The position numbers were made by a program, and so were the translations under genes. A stretch of 64,000 nt of DNA from Pseudothauera lacus (lineage in GTDB: Bacteria; Pseudomonadota; Gammaproteobacteria; Burkholderiales; Rhodocyclaceae). The notes beneath the pieces were generated by a model. That model saw nothing but the letters and a program-made list of their open reading frames with translations. It searched no databases and was not told the origin of the DNA. Position 1 is the stretch's first letter; the number at the start of each line of letters is the position of its first letter. Positions 37,124 to 47,467 of this stretch are shown here, one piece after another. The DNA lies in contig NZ_PZKC01000006.1 in NCBI RefSeq assembly GCF_003034845.1, forward strand, positions 1 to 64,000. The letters are read 5' to 3'.

Positions 37124-37316
37124 ACGAATTTGACGAATTTGACTAAACATCAAGCAGGGCAAGGGATTCAGCTACGAACTGAGAAAACGAATTTACGAAA
37201 GAAGGGGGCCGGGTCTGTCATGGGTGGGGTCTAAGTTCGTAGTTCTTTCGTAGTTCTTTCGTTGCTGTATGCCTTGTGTTGTCTGGTCTTTCGTAAAATT
37301 CGTTTAATTCGTTCGT
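37124..37316. repeat. Iteron-like array, candidate replication origin of the island
   Basis: Twelve copies of ACGAA or its complement TTCGT fall within 193 bp. The left five are all ACGAA (37124, 37133, 37174, 37187, 37195) and the right seven all TTCGT (37236, 37247, 37258, 37290, 37299, 37308, 37312). ACGAATTTG is directly repeated at 37124-37141 and TTCGTAGTTCT at 37236-37257. The stretch is much richer in A+T than its surroundings and lies next to the DUF3987 gene, as origins of P4-like elements lie near the primase gene. It fills the 244-bp gene-free gap. Confidence 0.65.
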
Positions 37317-37329
37317 GCGTGCGCGACCT

Positions 37330-38688
37330 TCAGCCAGGCCAATACCGCATTGGCGCTCGCCCGTTGCCAGGGCCGGTGGCTTCCTTGCGGGCCACGATCA
37401 GCGGCGGTGCCATGCTGGTGAGCCGTTCCAGTGCGCCCTTGACGGGCTTCACCTTGTTGTTATGCCAGTAGCGTTGAATGGCGGTCAGGGTGATGCCCGG
37501 TTGTGCGCGGATCAGTTCGAGCACCTCGGCCTCGAACTCGCTCAACTGGTCGTCTTCGCCGTCGCCCGTGCGGAACACGTAGGCGGCGGACTCGGCCCAG
37601 TAATCGATCCAGGCCATTGCGGCGAAGAGGTCGCAGGGTTCGATCTCGTCGCGGTTGTCGAGCAGGGCGAACACCATGGCGAGCATCCGCGCATAGACTT
37701 CGGTGCGGGCCAGCAGACTGCCGATCTTGCCTTCCCGGTCGCGGGTCAGGCGTGGGTACAGATCGCACCAGAGTTCTGCCGCCTCGTCGCCCAGGCGCAC
37801 TTCACGCTCGCAGTTGCCATGCAGGTTTCCGCCGGTAGCAGACATCACTGCATCGGTCAGGCGCAGCGCCAGGCGTTCGATGGATGACGCCCTGGTGGGC
37901 TTTGGCAGGGGCACCAGCTTGGGGCGATAGACGAACAGCACCATGAAGCGATTCAGCAGCCCGTTGGCGGTGTCGCCTTCGGTGGCCTTCTCGCGCAGTT
38001 CCTGCCCGGTGATGTGGCCGCCGATCACCACGTGCGGCCGGCTAGCGCGCGTCGTGGCCGTCTTGGTTAGCGGCTCGATGTCGCGGCCGTCCCACAGGTT
38101 GCGCACGGTAGCCGACAACGTGTTGCCCTCGCGCCGGCAGTGCGCCAGCATGTTGGCGAACTCGGCTTCGAGCACCAGCAACCGCTTGTCGTGCACGCCG
38201 GGGTCACCCCCCTTGCCCTTGTCGTCGGCCTCCTTGGCGTCGCGGATCGCGTGGGCGATGCCCTCGCCGGTCGATAGCCCGCCGGCATGGATGCGCAGCC
38301 GTGCATCGGTCTTGAGGCGCTCGGCCAGCTTGGTGTCGACAATCGAAAACAGCAGCCGCACCAGCGTCTCGGACGTGCCCTTGCGGGCCTTGCCCGACTT
38401 GCCCGCGATGATGCCGTACAGCCGGCAGTGGATCACCGCGTCGCCGATGCGCTGGAAGGCGGTGCGGCCGACCATGGCGCAGAAGAACACCAGCACGTTG
38501 AAGGCCACCGCCACCGGGTGCGCCTCGGAGTTCTCGCACGCGGCGTCGCAGATATCCTTCAGCAGTGGCGGGAAGCCCTCGGGACGCATCTGCGGCGGCG
38601 TCAGCGGGCTATCGTCGGCCGGGCGCGGGCTGTCTGCGGCAGGTACTGCGGTGGTGTCCGATACGGTCGGAAAGCCAGGAGCGTTCAT
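37330..38688 (-). CDS. DUF3987-family primase/helicase-like protein
   Basis: The 452-residue protein has an N-terminal proline-rich segment (1-35). A P-loop ATPase-like domain follows, with GIIAGKSGKARKGTS (about residue 90) acting as the Walker A-like motif and LLVLEAEFANMLAH as the B region. GGHITGQELREK and FMVLFVYRPKLVPLP follow in the order of DUF3987 proteins. These usually occur in mobile elements as the C-terminal helicase-like part of primases. It probably initiates island replication at the adjacent repeat array. No primase catalytic domain is visible. Confidence 0.8.
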   Translation of the reverse strand: MNAPGFPTVSDTTAVPAADSPRPADDSPLTPPQMRPEGFPPLLKDICDAACENSEAHPVAVAFNVLVFFCAMVGRTAFQRIGDAVIHCRLYGIIAGKSGKARKGTSETLVRLLFSIVDTKLAERLKTDARLRIHAGGLSTGEGIAHAIRDAKEADDKGKGGDPGVHDKRLLVLEAEFANMLAHCRREGNTLSATVRNLWDGRDIEPLTKTATTRASRPHVVIGGHITGQELREKATEGDTANGLLNRFMVLFVYRPKLVPLPKPTRASSIERLALRLTDAVMSATGGNLHGNCEREVRLGDEAAELWCDLYPRLTRDREGKIGSLLARTEVYARMLAMVFALLDNRDEIEPCDLFAAMAWIDYWAESAAYVFRTGDGEDDQLSEFEAEVLELIRAQPGITLTAIQRYWHNNKVKPVKGALERLTSMAPPLIVARKEATGPGNGRAPMRYWPG

Positions 38689-39119
38689 ACCGCCACCTCA
38701 ATGCCGCGTTCGACTGACTTGACCAGCCGCCACCGGCCGCGCTCTACGTTGAGCACCCAGAGGCGCCGCGGGTTGTTCTGCAGAGCCTGCCGGGTGATTG
38801 CTCGCAGACGCTCGGGGGCGCTGGCGGTGGGCCAGTAGCAGATCTGCACGTCGAGTCCTGAGAGGAACTGCAGATCAAGCTCTGCGGGCTCAGCGTCAGG
38901 AGGGCAGACAACCTGCGGTGCTGCGACCACGCCCGGACGGTCGCGGGGTGGCCAGCGATCCAGGCGCAGGATCACATACGCGGGCATCAAACCCTGACGA
39001 CGCACTTCAGCCACCTGCTTACCGAAGGCGGGCAAGCGGCAGGGTTGTGGTGCGGGCGGACTACTCTTGATCGTCATGTTCACAGCCATTTCAAGGCGGA
39101 GGCGGGGAGCCCGGCGCAT
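38685..39119 (-). CDS. Island protein of unknown function
   Basis: The protein is up to 144 residues long, with in-frame ATGs at 39119, 39089 and 39077. None has a good ribosome site, so the start is uncertain. The core has PAYVILRLDRWPPRD and a C-terminal alpha/beta half (LRAITRQALQNNPRRLWVLNVERGRWRLVKSV). Its stop overlaps the DUF3987 start (ATGA), so the two are coupled and may work together in replication. No family was recognised. Confidence 0.6.
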   Translation of the reverse strand: MRRAPRLRLEMAVNMTIKSSPPAPQPCRLPAFGKQVAEVRRQGLMPAYVILRLDRWPPRDRPGVVAAPQVVCPPDAEPAELDLQFLSGLDVQICYWPTASAPERLRAITRQALQNNPRRLWVLNVERGRWRLVKSVERGIEVAV

Positions 39120-39136
39120 GGCCGGGCTGGTGATGG

Positions 39137-39409
39137 TCAGGAGGCGGTTTCCTGAGCCTTGATGTCGCTATGGATCGATCCGACGAAGTCCTTCAGCATG
39201 TACTCAACCGAGAAATTGCCGATGTGCTCAACCAGAACTTGAGCGAGGCGAAACTCGCGCGTTTCAGCGCCTTCATCTTCCAAAAGTTCGCAGATAGCCA
39301 TTGCCAGCGCGCACGATTGATTGGCTTTGTCGAGCAGGCAGCCCAACATTTCTTCAGCCTGGCGGGCGCGGTCAAGAAGAGGCAGGGAGCCGTATTTGAA
39401 TTGAGACAT
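39137..39409 (-). CDS. Small helical island protein
   Basis: The 90-residue protein (MSQFKYGSLPLLDRARQAEEMLGCLL, then LAQVLVEHIGNFSVEYMLKDFV) matches no recognised family. The start at 39409 is well supported by an AAAGGAGG ribosome site 8 bases upstream, the strongest in the island. It was chosen over an earlier ATG without such a site. It may be an early regulatory gene, judged only by its place between the leader genes and the replication gene. Confidence 0.65.
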   Translation of the reverse strand: MSQFKYGSLPLLDRARQAEEMLGCLLDKANQSCALAMAICELLEDEGAETREFRLAQVLVEHIGNFSVEYMLKDFVGSIHSDIKAQETAS

Positions 39410-39508
39410 GATGTGAAACCTCCTTTCACGTTGCGGTCGAGTGCCGGGCACTTTTTGCGCCCGGGCGCCCCGGTTGCCTGATTCGTCCCGTCAGGCTGGC
39501 GGTGTTGC

Positions 39509-39673
39509 TCATGCTGCTGATGGTGCTTCGGCCAGATCGAGGGCGGCACGGATGGTGTTCTCGGTGTCGTTGAAGGCGACATCGGCGTTGAGGCCGGCCA
39601 CCGTCACCAGCGCGGTGCGCAGGGCGGCGTAAAGGGTCGGCGCGGCCATGGCTGCGAGAAACTCAGCCTCCAT
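39509..39673 (-). CDS. 54-residue island protein, paralogue of the 112-residue protein
   Basis: The short frame (MEAEFLAAMAAPTLYAALRT..., ending DLAEAPSAA) is homologous to the C-terminus of the protein at 39978-40316 and shares ALVTVAGLNAD and IRAALDLAE. The DNA at 39531-39630 duplicates 40000-40099. Its ATG lies inside the end of the 73-residue gene, which suggests translational coupling. It may be a real small gene or a duplicated fragment. Confidence 0.5.
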   Translation of the reverse strand: MEAEFLAAMAAPTLYAALRTALVTVAGLNADVAFNDTENTIRAALDLAEAPSAA

Positions 39674-39884
39674 GGCTGCGCCTCATGTGCTTCTCGAGGT
39701 ACCGCAGCGACCTTGCCGCATCCTCATTGCCGGCGGTGGCCATCCGTTCGAGCTGGCGCTTTGCCTGGCGGCGCTGCGCACGGCTGCCGTGCTCGGCAAC
39801 GAAGGCGACATCAAAGGTGCCTAGCTGGCGACGGTCTCCAGAGTGGCCGAGGTCGGCACCCTTGGGGTAGGAGTCATGTGCCAT
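39663..39884 (-). CDS. Small basic island protein
   Basis: The 73-residue protein (GDRRQLGTFDVAFVAEHGSRAQRRQAKRQLERM) is rich in Arg and Lys. No family was recognised. The ATG at 39884 is chosen because GGAGG stands 8 bases before it; a GTG two codons earlier would be too close to that site. It overlaps the ends of neighbouring small genes on both sides. Confidence 0.55.
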   Translation of the reverse strand: MAHDSYPKGADLGHSGDRRQLGTFDVAFVAEHGSRAQRRQAKRQLERMATAGNEDAARSLRYLEKHMRRSHGG

Positions 39885-39886
39885 GG

Positions 39887-39985
39887 TCACGCCCTCCCGG
39901 TGAAGCTCAGGCGGTGGGCGAGCACCGGGCCGAGGAAACGGCGGAGCGCCCGATAGCGGCGGAAGGTGGCGACCGGGCTATTCAT
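39887..39985 (-). CDS. Possible 32-residue basic peptide gene
   Basis: A short frame (MNSPVATFRRYRALRRFLGP...) ends at a TGA that overlaps the start region of the 73-residue gene and begins within the end of the 112-residue gene. The ATG is in the loop of a strong hairpin (39958-40002). Without homology it could be chance, but it closes the only gap in a chain of overlapping genes. Confidence 0.3.
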   Translation of the reverse strand: MNSPVATFRRYRALRRFLGPVLAHRLSFTGRA

Positions 39986-40002
39986 GGGCGCCACCTTCCG
40001 CC
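39958..40002. repeat. 14-bp perfect inverted repeat inside the island operon
   Basis: GGCGGAAGGTGGCG at 39958-39971 pairs with CGCCACCTTCCGCC at 39989-40002 around a 17-base loop. The loop holds the stop of the 112-residue gene and the ATG of the 32-residue frame. There is no T-run, so it is not a classic terminator. It could control translation or RNA processing. Confidence 0.6.
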
Positions 40003-40316
40003 AGATCGAGGGCGGCACGGATGGCGTGCTCGGCGTCATCGAAGGCGCCATCGGCGTTGAGGCCGGCCACCGTCACCAGCGCGGCGCGCAGGGCGGCATG
40101 CAGGGCAGGAGCGGCGGCGATCAGGCATTCGTTCGCGTCGGCCTGTTCGATGCCGACGCCACCGGACCAGACTTCGCAGATCGGCAGGCCGGCGCCGGCC
40201 ATGCTGGCGATCTGGCGATGGCCGCAGCGACGCCAGGGGCCGGGGGTGAAACGGGGGGCGGTGAAGGTGTGCGCCATGGGCGCGTGGGCAGGCATGCCCG
40301 ATGCGGGGTTACGCAT
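39978..40316 (-). CDS. Island protein following a P4-immunity-like leader
   Basis: The 112-residue protein includes FTPGPWRRCGHRQIAS, ICEVWSGGVG and the C-terminal LHAALRAALVTVAGLNADGAFDD. An AGGAG site 9 bases before the ATG at 40316 supports the start. The frame stays open upstream to 40595, across the leader and its terminator. There it reads GGFFTS...SMAGRVGKP, a pattern reminiscent of Icd/Ash-like proteins of P4-type elements. A longer read-through product is therefore possible. The function is unknown. Confidence 0.6.
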   Translation of the reverse strand: MRNPASGMPAHAPMAHTFTAPRFTPGPWRRCGHRQIASMAGAGLPICEVWSGGVGIEQADANECLIAAAPALHAALRAALVTVAGLNADGAFDDAEHAIRAALDLAEGGAHE

Positions 40317-40474
40317 GGCTGGTGCTCCTGAGTTTGCGGTTTGAATCCCGCTCCCTTCCGCGACGAAGGGGTGGCGGGCGCATGCGGGGTTCGCGGACCG
40401 GAACTCAGGAACCGGCAAGCCTTGCGGCTTCCCCACACGGCCCGCCATAGAAACGGCAGCACATGCGGTGGACG
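40317..40474 (-). ncRNA. P4-immunity (CI RNA/Icd)-like leader segment
   Basis: This gene-free leader lies between a strong terminator (40475-40499) and the 112-residue gene. In P4 satellites the early operon leader encodes a short antisense-type CI RNA that causes early termination. The open frame there gives the conserved 'Icd-like' peptide seen here as MAGRVGKPQGLPVPEF and RHPFVAEGSGIQTAN. No RNA ends can be set from sequence, so the class call is an inference. Confidence 0.4.
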
Positions 40475-40499
40475 TAAAAAATCCGCCAGGGTGGCGGAT
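40475..40499 (-). terminator. Intrinsic terminator in island early leader
   Basis: On the minus strand ATCCGCCA-CCC-TGGCGGAT is a perfect 8-bp hairpin followed at once by six T residues in total counting the stem-end T. It lies downstream of the AlpA-like gene and upstream of the remaining island genes, so it can shut down the operon. Confidence 0.8.
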
Positions 40500-40647
40500 A
40501 CATCCGCCTGAGTTATCCGGGCCGCGACGCCCGTTGCCTGTTGTTTGCAGGCAGGGGCGATGATGCGCCGATGAGGAGGGCAGTGTCAAGCGCATCGCGG
40601 CTCACTCCCCGTTGCGTGCCACTCCAGCGGGACAATGCGCGCGGCGC

Positions 40648-40890
40648 TCATTGTTGGCCCCCGGTCAGGGTGGCGAGATGGCGGCGGATGACTCCTACGC
40701 GCCAGCGGGTGCAGGCGGGGCCGGTTTTGACCGGGGGCGCTATCCGGCCCAGGCGAACGTCACGCCAAATAGAGGACTCAGAGCGCCCCAGTAGCAGCGC
40801 GAGATCCTTGACGGTGAGGCTGAGGGCTGCGTCCGGCAGGTTGTCCAGCTTTGCCAGGGCGGCGGTAACGGCGGTGGCTTGAGGTTGCAT
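40648..40890 (-). CDS. AlpA-like DNA-binding regulator/excisionase
   Basis: The 80-residue protein has a winged helix-turn-helix of the AlpA/MerR type: LTVKDLALLLGRSESSIWRDVRLGRIAPPVKTG followed by TRWRVGVIRRHLATL. AlpA-like proteins in P4-type islands activate the integrase or act as excisionase. Its reading frame is the first after the integrase on the same strand. A perfect 9-bp inverted repeat (40950-40977) lies in its upstream region and could be its operator. Confidence 0.85.
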   Translation of the reverse strand: MQPQATAVTAALAKLDNLPDAALSLTVKDLALLLGRSESSIWRDVRLGRIAPPVKTGPACTRWRVGVIRRHLATLTGGQQ

Positions 40891-40949
40891 CTATCGCTCC
40901 AGGGGCGCGCCGGGTGGCGCTTCATACCCCGAGATGCTCCCCGCTGATC

Positions 40950-40977
40950 TGTGACACCGTTACCCTAAGGTGTCACA
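40950..40977. promoter_or_regulatory. Inverted repeat between int and alpA-like genes
   Basis: TGTGACACC and GGTGTCACA form a perfect 9-bp inverted repeat with a 10-base spacer in the 118-bp gap after int. It could be a regulator operator for the alpA-like promoter. Alternatively it ends plus-strand transcripts, since AATTTT follows. No long T-run is present on the minus strand. Confidence 0.5.
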
Positions 40978-41008
40978 ATTTTCTATGCGATCTGTGCTGC
41001 GATTGGAA

Positions 41009-42205
41009 TCACGTCTGCCCCTTGCGAAGCATGTCCAGGTAGTCCGCCCACGCCTGCATCATCGCCTTGCGCTGGGGCAGGAACTTCGTCCTGTTGTACG
41101 TCGCCCCGAGCAAATCGGGCACCTGGTGGGCGAGTTGATGCTCGATCACAGCCGCATCCACCCCAAGCACCTCATGCAGGATCGTGCGCGCCATGGCCCT
41201 GAAGCCGTGGCCGGTAATCTCCTTCTTGGTGTCGTAGCCCATGCGCTTGAGGGCGTTGTTCACGGTGCCCTCGGACATGGGCTTGCCGTGGTCCCGAACG
41301 CCCTGAAAAACGTATCGACCGTGCCCAGTGAGCGGCTGTAGGTCGCGCAGGATCTCGACCGCCTGCCGGGCCAGCGGAACGATGTGCTCGCGGCGCTTTT
41401 TCATCTTCTCGGCAGGTATCCGCCACTCCCCATGATCGATGTCGATCTCGGACCATTCCGCCTGGCGCAGCTCACCCGGCCGGACAAACAGCATGGGCGC
41501 CAGGCGCAGCGCACTGCGGACGATCAGCGATCCCTTGTAAGCCTCGATGGCCCTGAGCAGCGGGCCCACCTCCCCCGCGTCCGTGATGGCGGGGAAGTGC
41601 TTCTTCGCCACCGGCGTCAGCGCGCCTTGCAGGTCGGCAGCGGGGTTGCGGTCGGCACGACCGGTGGCGATGGCGTAGCGGAAAATCTGCCCGGCGGTCT
41701 GCTTTGCACGGTGCGCTGTGTCGATGGCTCCTCGCTCTTCGATGCGGCGCAGCGTCAGCAGCAGTTCAGGCGCGGCGATCTCGCCCACGGGCCGGCTGCC
41801 CAGCCAGGGAAACAGGTCTTTCTCCAGGACCGCGAGTGTTTTCTCTTGCGTCGAGGCGGTCCACATCGCGCTCTTGCGTTTGTGCCACTCGCGACCGATG
41901 GCCTCGAAGCCGTTGGCCACGGCTTCAACACGGGCCTGCTTGCCGGCCTTCTTGGCAGCGCCGGGATCTGTTCCTGCGGCGAGCAACTCGCGGGCCTGGT
42001 CGCGCCGCTTGCGGGCCTCGGCCAGGGATACATCGGGGTATCCGCCCAGGGCCAGGGTCTTGCGCTTTCCATCAAAGCGGTAGTCGAGTCGCCACAGCTT
42101 CCCGCCGGTCGGCTGTACCAGCAGGTATAGCCCGCGTTCGTCGGCAAGTTTGCGGGCCTTGTCGGTTGGTTTGGCTTGCCTGACGGCGATGTCGTTCAGC
42201 GGCAT
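41009..42205 (-). CDS. Tyrosine recombinase, P4/DUF4102-type integrase
   Basis: The 398-residue integrase has an N-terminal DUF4102 arm-binding domain (MPLNDIAVRQAKPTDKARKLAD...LALGGYPDVSLAEARKRRD), a core-binding domain (about 100-200) and the C-terminal catalytic domain. Visible catalytic residues are Arg in LFVRPGELRQAEW, the HGFRAMAR box, the His of EHQLAH and the Tyr in GATYNRT. The P4 group integrates at tRNA 3' ends. Here the gene stands directly downstream of tRNA-Val in the same direction, the usual arrangement. Length is complete. Confidence 0.96.
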   Translation of the reverse strand: MPLNDIAVRQAKPTDKARKLADERGLYLLVQPTGGKLWRLDYRFDGKRKTLALGGYPDVSLAEARKRRDQARELLAAGTDPGAAKKAGKQARVEAVANGFEAIGREWHKRKSAMWTASTQEKTLAVLEKDLFPWLGSRPVGEIAAPELLLTLRRIEERGAIDTAHRAKQTAGQIFRYAIATGRADRNPAADLQGALTPVAKKHFPAITDAGEVGPLLRAIEAYKGSLIVRSALRLAPMLFVRPGELRQAEWSEIDIDHGEWRIPAEKMKKRREHIVPLARQAVEILRDLQPLTGHGRYVFQGVRDHGKPMSEGTVNNALKRMGYDTKKEITGHGFRAMARTILHEVLGVDAAVIEHQLAHQVPDLLGATYNRTKFLPQRKAMMQAWADYLDMLRKGQT

Positions 42206-42239
42206 TTTTCACCCCTCGCAGATACCCGCCATGGCGGTA

Positions 42240-42290
42240 TACCGTCAAGGGTACCGTGTACCGTCATGTGTACCGCCATTTTTGACGGTA
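42240..42290. repeat. TACCGTCAA repeats upstream of integrase gene
   Basis: TACCGTCAA is at 42240-42248, TACCGTCAT at 42259-42267, and the reverse complement TTGACGGTA at 42282-42290. The same 9-mer occurs twice near the opposite island end (31253-31273). The arrangement suits integrase arm sites or a control region for int. Confidence 0.55.
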
Positions 42291-42326
42291 TGTGGTGCGC
42301 TGACGTGCTACGGCATGACACAAGAA

Positions 42327-42359
42327 AAAACCCGCAAAGCCTTTGGCAGTGCGGGTTTT
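42327..42359. terminator. Bidirectional terminator between tRNA-Val and int
   Basis: A perfect 10-bp stem AAAACCCGCA/TGCGGGTTTT gives A/T runs on both sides. It lies inside the island boundary and stops tRNA-Val transcription before int, replacing the native terminator left at 31146-31168. Confidence 0.8.
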
Positions 42360-42391
42360 GGTGCTGCTTGCCACGCTGTGGCAGGTGTTCT

Positions 42392-42467
42392 TGGTGGGTG
42401 CTGACGGGGTCGAACCGCCGACATTCGCCTTGTAAGGGCGACGCTCTACCAACTGAGCTAAGCACCC
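42392..42467 (-). tRNA. tRNA-Val (anticodon TAC)
   Basis: The 76-nt gene folds into a full cloverleaf. The acceptor stem is GGGTGCT/AGCACCC, the D arm is GCTC...GAGC, and the anticodon stem-loop TCGCC-CTTACAA-GGCGA places TAC in the anticodon position. The T arm is GGCGG-TTCGACC-CCGTC. The 3' CCA is encoded. It follows hupB, as is common in betaproteobacteria, and serves as the island's insertion site. Confidence 0.97.
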
Positions 42468-42512
42468 GCGTTGACCGGTGCGGCTCGGTTGAAAAGCGCC
42501 CAGTCAAGCCCG

Positions 42513-42785
42513 CTAGTTTACTGCATCCTTCAGGCCTTTGCCAGCACGGAATTTGGGTACCTTGGCGGCCTTGATCTTGATGCTCTTGCCGGTACGGGGG
42601 TTGCGCCCGGTACGGGCAGCGCGCTCACCGACGTAGAAGGTGCCGAAGCCGACCAGGGTCACGGAGTCTTCGTTGTTGAGGGCCTGCTTGATCGCATCGA
42701 TGGCTGCATCGAGCGCCTTGCCGGCGGCGGATTTGGAGATTTCTGCCTGTGCTGCGATTTCGTCAATCAGTTCGGATTTGTTCAC
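42513..42785 (-). CDS. hupB: DNA-binding protein HU-beta
   Basis: The 90-residue nucleoid protein has N-terminal helices [26 protein letters not shown] and the saddle and arm sequence [26 protein letters not shown], with the conserved RNPRTG tip. The GTG at 42785 is the start, since it gives the normal 90-residue HU and follows a GAGGGGG site. It lies behind lon, the standard order in proteobacteria, after a terminator that suggests a separate promoter. Confidence 0.97.
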   Translation of the reverse strand: MNKSELIDEIAAQAEISKSAAGKALDAAIDAIKQALNNEDSVTLVGFGTFYVGERAARTGRNPRTGKSIKIKAAKVPKFRAGKGLKDAVN

Positions 42786-42980
42786 GTATGCCCCCTCACG
42801 GATATGAATGCAAAACGTTGAATACTCGCAAACCCTGAACCGGCGCGGCATCCAGGGCCATTCCAGATGCGTCGAAGCTCGCACGGCAGTTATAGCTCGG
42901 GCAAAACCCATGTGTCAAGCGGGTTTCGCCGAATTTACAGATCCCCGCCGCCATCACTGTCGTCATAGCAAAAATGAATG

Positions 42981-43012
42981 AAAAAGGCCGGAGCATCCCT
43001 GCCCCGGCCTTT
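42981..43012 (-). terminator. Intrinsic terminator after lon
   Basis: AAAGGCCGG pairs with CCGGCCTTT around a 12-base loop and is followed on the minus strand by TT and CATTCATTTTT. It ends the clp-lon transcript ahead of hupB. Confidence 0.75.
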
Positions 43013-43031
43013 CTACTGATGCTGCGCAGAC

Positions 43032-45446
<2,415 letters not shown>

Positions 45447-45520
45447 GATTATTACCCTTTACAAGACGCGTTGAGCCCAGATATGGGCTCAAGCGGGAAA
45501 TTCAAGCGGTCCGGCAGGAA

Positions 45521-46789
<1,269 letters not shown>

Positions 46790-46808
46790 GGTCTTCCCCG
46801 TTGCTTGA

Positions 46809-47447
46809 TCAGGAGTCGCTGCGGCTGGTGAGCACCTTGTCCACCAGGCCGTATTCGACCGCCGCGGCCGCCGACATGAAGTTGTCGCGATCGGTGTCCT
46901 TCTCGATCTGCTCGATGCTCTGCCCGCTGTGCTTGGCGAGCATGCCGTTGAGGCGCTCGCGCAGGTAGAGGATCTCGCGCGCGTGAATCTCGATGTCCGA
47001 GGCCTGGCCCTGGAAGCCGCCCAGCGGCTGGTGGATCATCACCCGCGAGTTGGGCAGGCAATAGCGCTTGCCCTTCTCGCCGGCAGCCAGCAGGAAGGCG
47101 CCCATGCTCGCCGCCTGGCCGATGCACAGGGTGCTCACGTGCGGCTTGATGAACTGCATGGTGTCGTAGATCGCCATGCCGGCGGTGACCGAACCGCCCG
47201 GCGAGTTGATGTAGAAGTGGATGTCCTTGTCGGGATTCTCCGACTCCAGGAACAGCAACTGCGCCACGATGAGGTTGGCGGTAACGTCATTGACCGGGCC
47301 GACGAGGAACACCACGCGCTCCTTCAGCAGGCGCGAATAGATGTCGTAGGCGCGCTCGCCGCGCCCGCTCTGTTCGACCACCATCGGCACCAGGCCGAGG
47401 CCGACCGGGTCCCAGGTACTTCCGTGCTGTGGTGTTCCGTTGTTCAT
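46809..47447 (-). CDS. clpP: ATP-dependent Clp protease proteolytic subunit
   Basis: The 212-residue serine protease subunit forms a 14-mer. Catalytic Ser is in [11 protein letters not shown], His in [10 protein letters not shown] and Asp in the DTDRDNFMS region. Size and order are typical, and it has the N-terminal processing region ([25 protein letters not shown]). It lies between tig and clpX with short gaps, in one operon. Confidence 0.98.
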   Translation of the reverse strand: MNNGTPQHGSTWDPVGLGLVPMVVEQSGRGERAYDIYSRLLKERVVFLVGPVNDVTANLIVAQLLFLESENPDKDIHFYINSPGGSVTAGMAIYDTMQFIKPHVSTLCIGQAASMGAFLLAAGEKGKRYCLPNSRVMIHQPLGGFQGQASDIEIHAREILYLRERLNGMLAKHSGQSIEQIEKDTDRDNFMSAAAAVEYGLVDKVLTSRSDS

Positions 47448-47467
47448 CGTCCGTTGCTACGCGTCCC

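Larger units (their letters stand above)
31177..42405 (-). mobile_element. Phage-satellite-like integrative island in tRNA-Val
   Basis: The island is 11.2 kb and bounded by tRNA-Val and a partial copy of its 3' end. All protein genes are on the minus strand, starting with a P4-type integrase next to the tRNA. An AlpA-like regulator, an immunity-like leader, small overlapping genes, a DUF3987 replication protein with an iteron-like array, a major capsid protein and a tape-measure-like protein follow. TACCGTCAA repeats occur near both ends. No terminase, portal, protease, baseplate or lysis gene was recognised. It could be a satellite that depends on a helper phage or a decayed prophage. Confidence 0.8.

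Noticed and set aside
31236-42329. CACAAGAAAAA present at 31236-31246 and 42319-42329 as an attachment core
   Set aside because: It is A-rich and low in information, and lies inside both ends. The copy of the tRNA CCA end, plus the displaced terminator, gives a better explanation of the boundaries.
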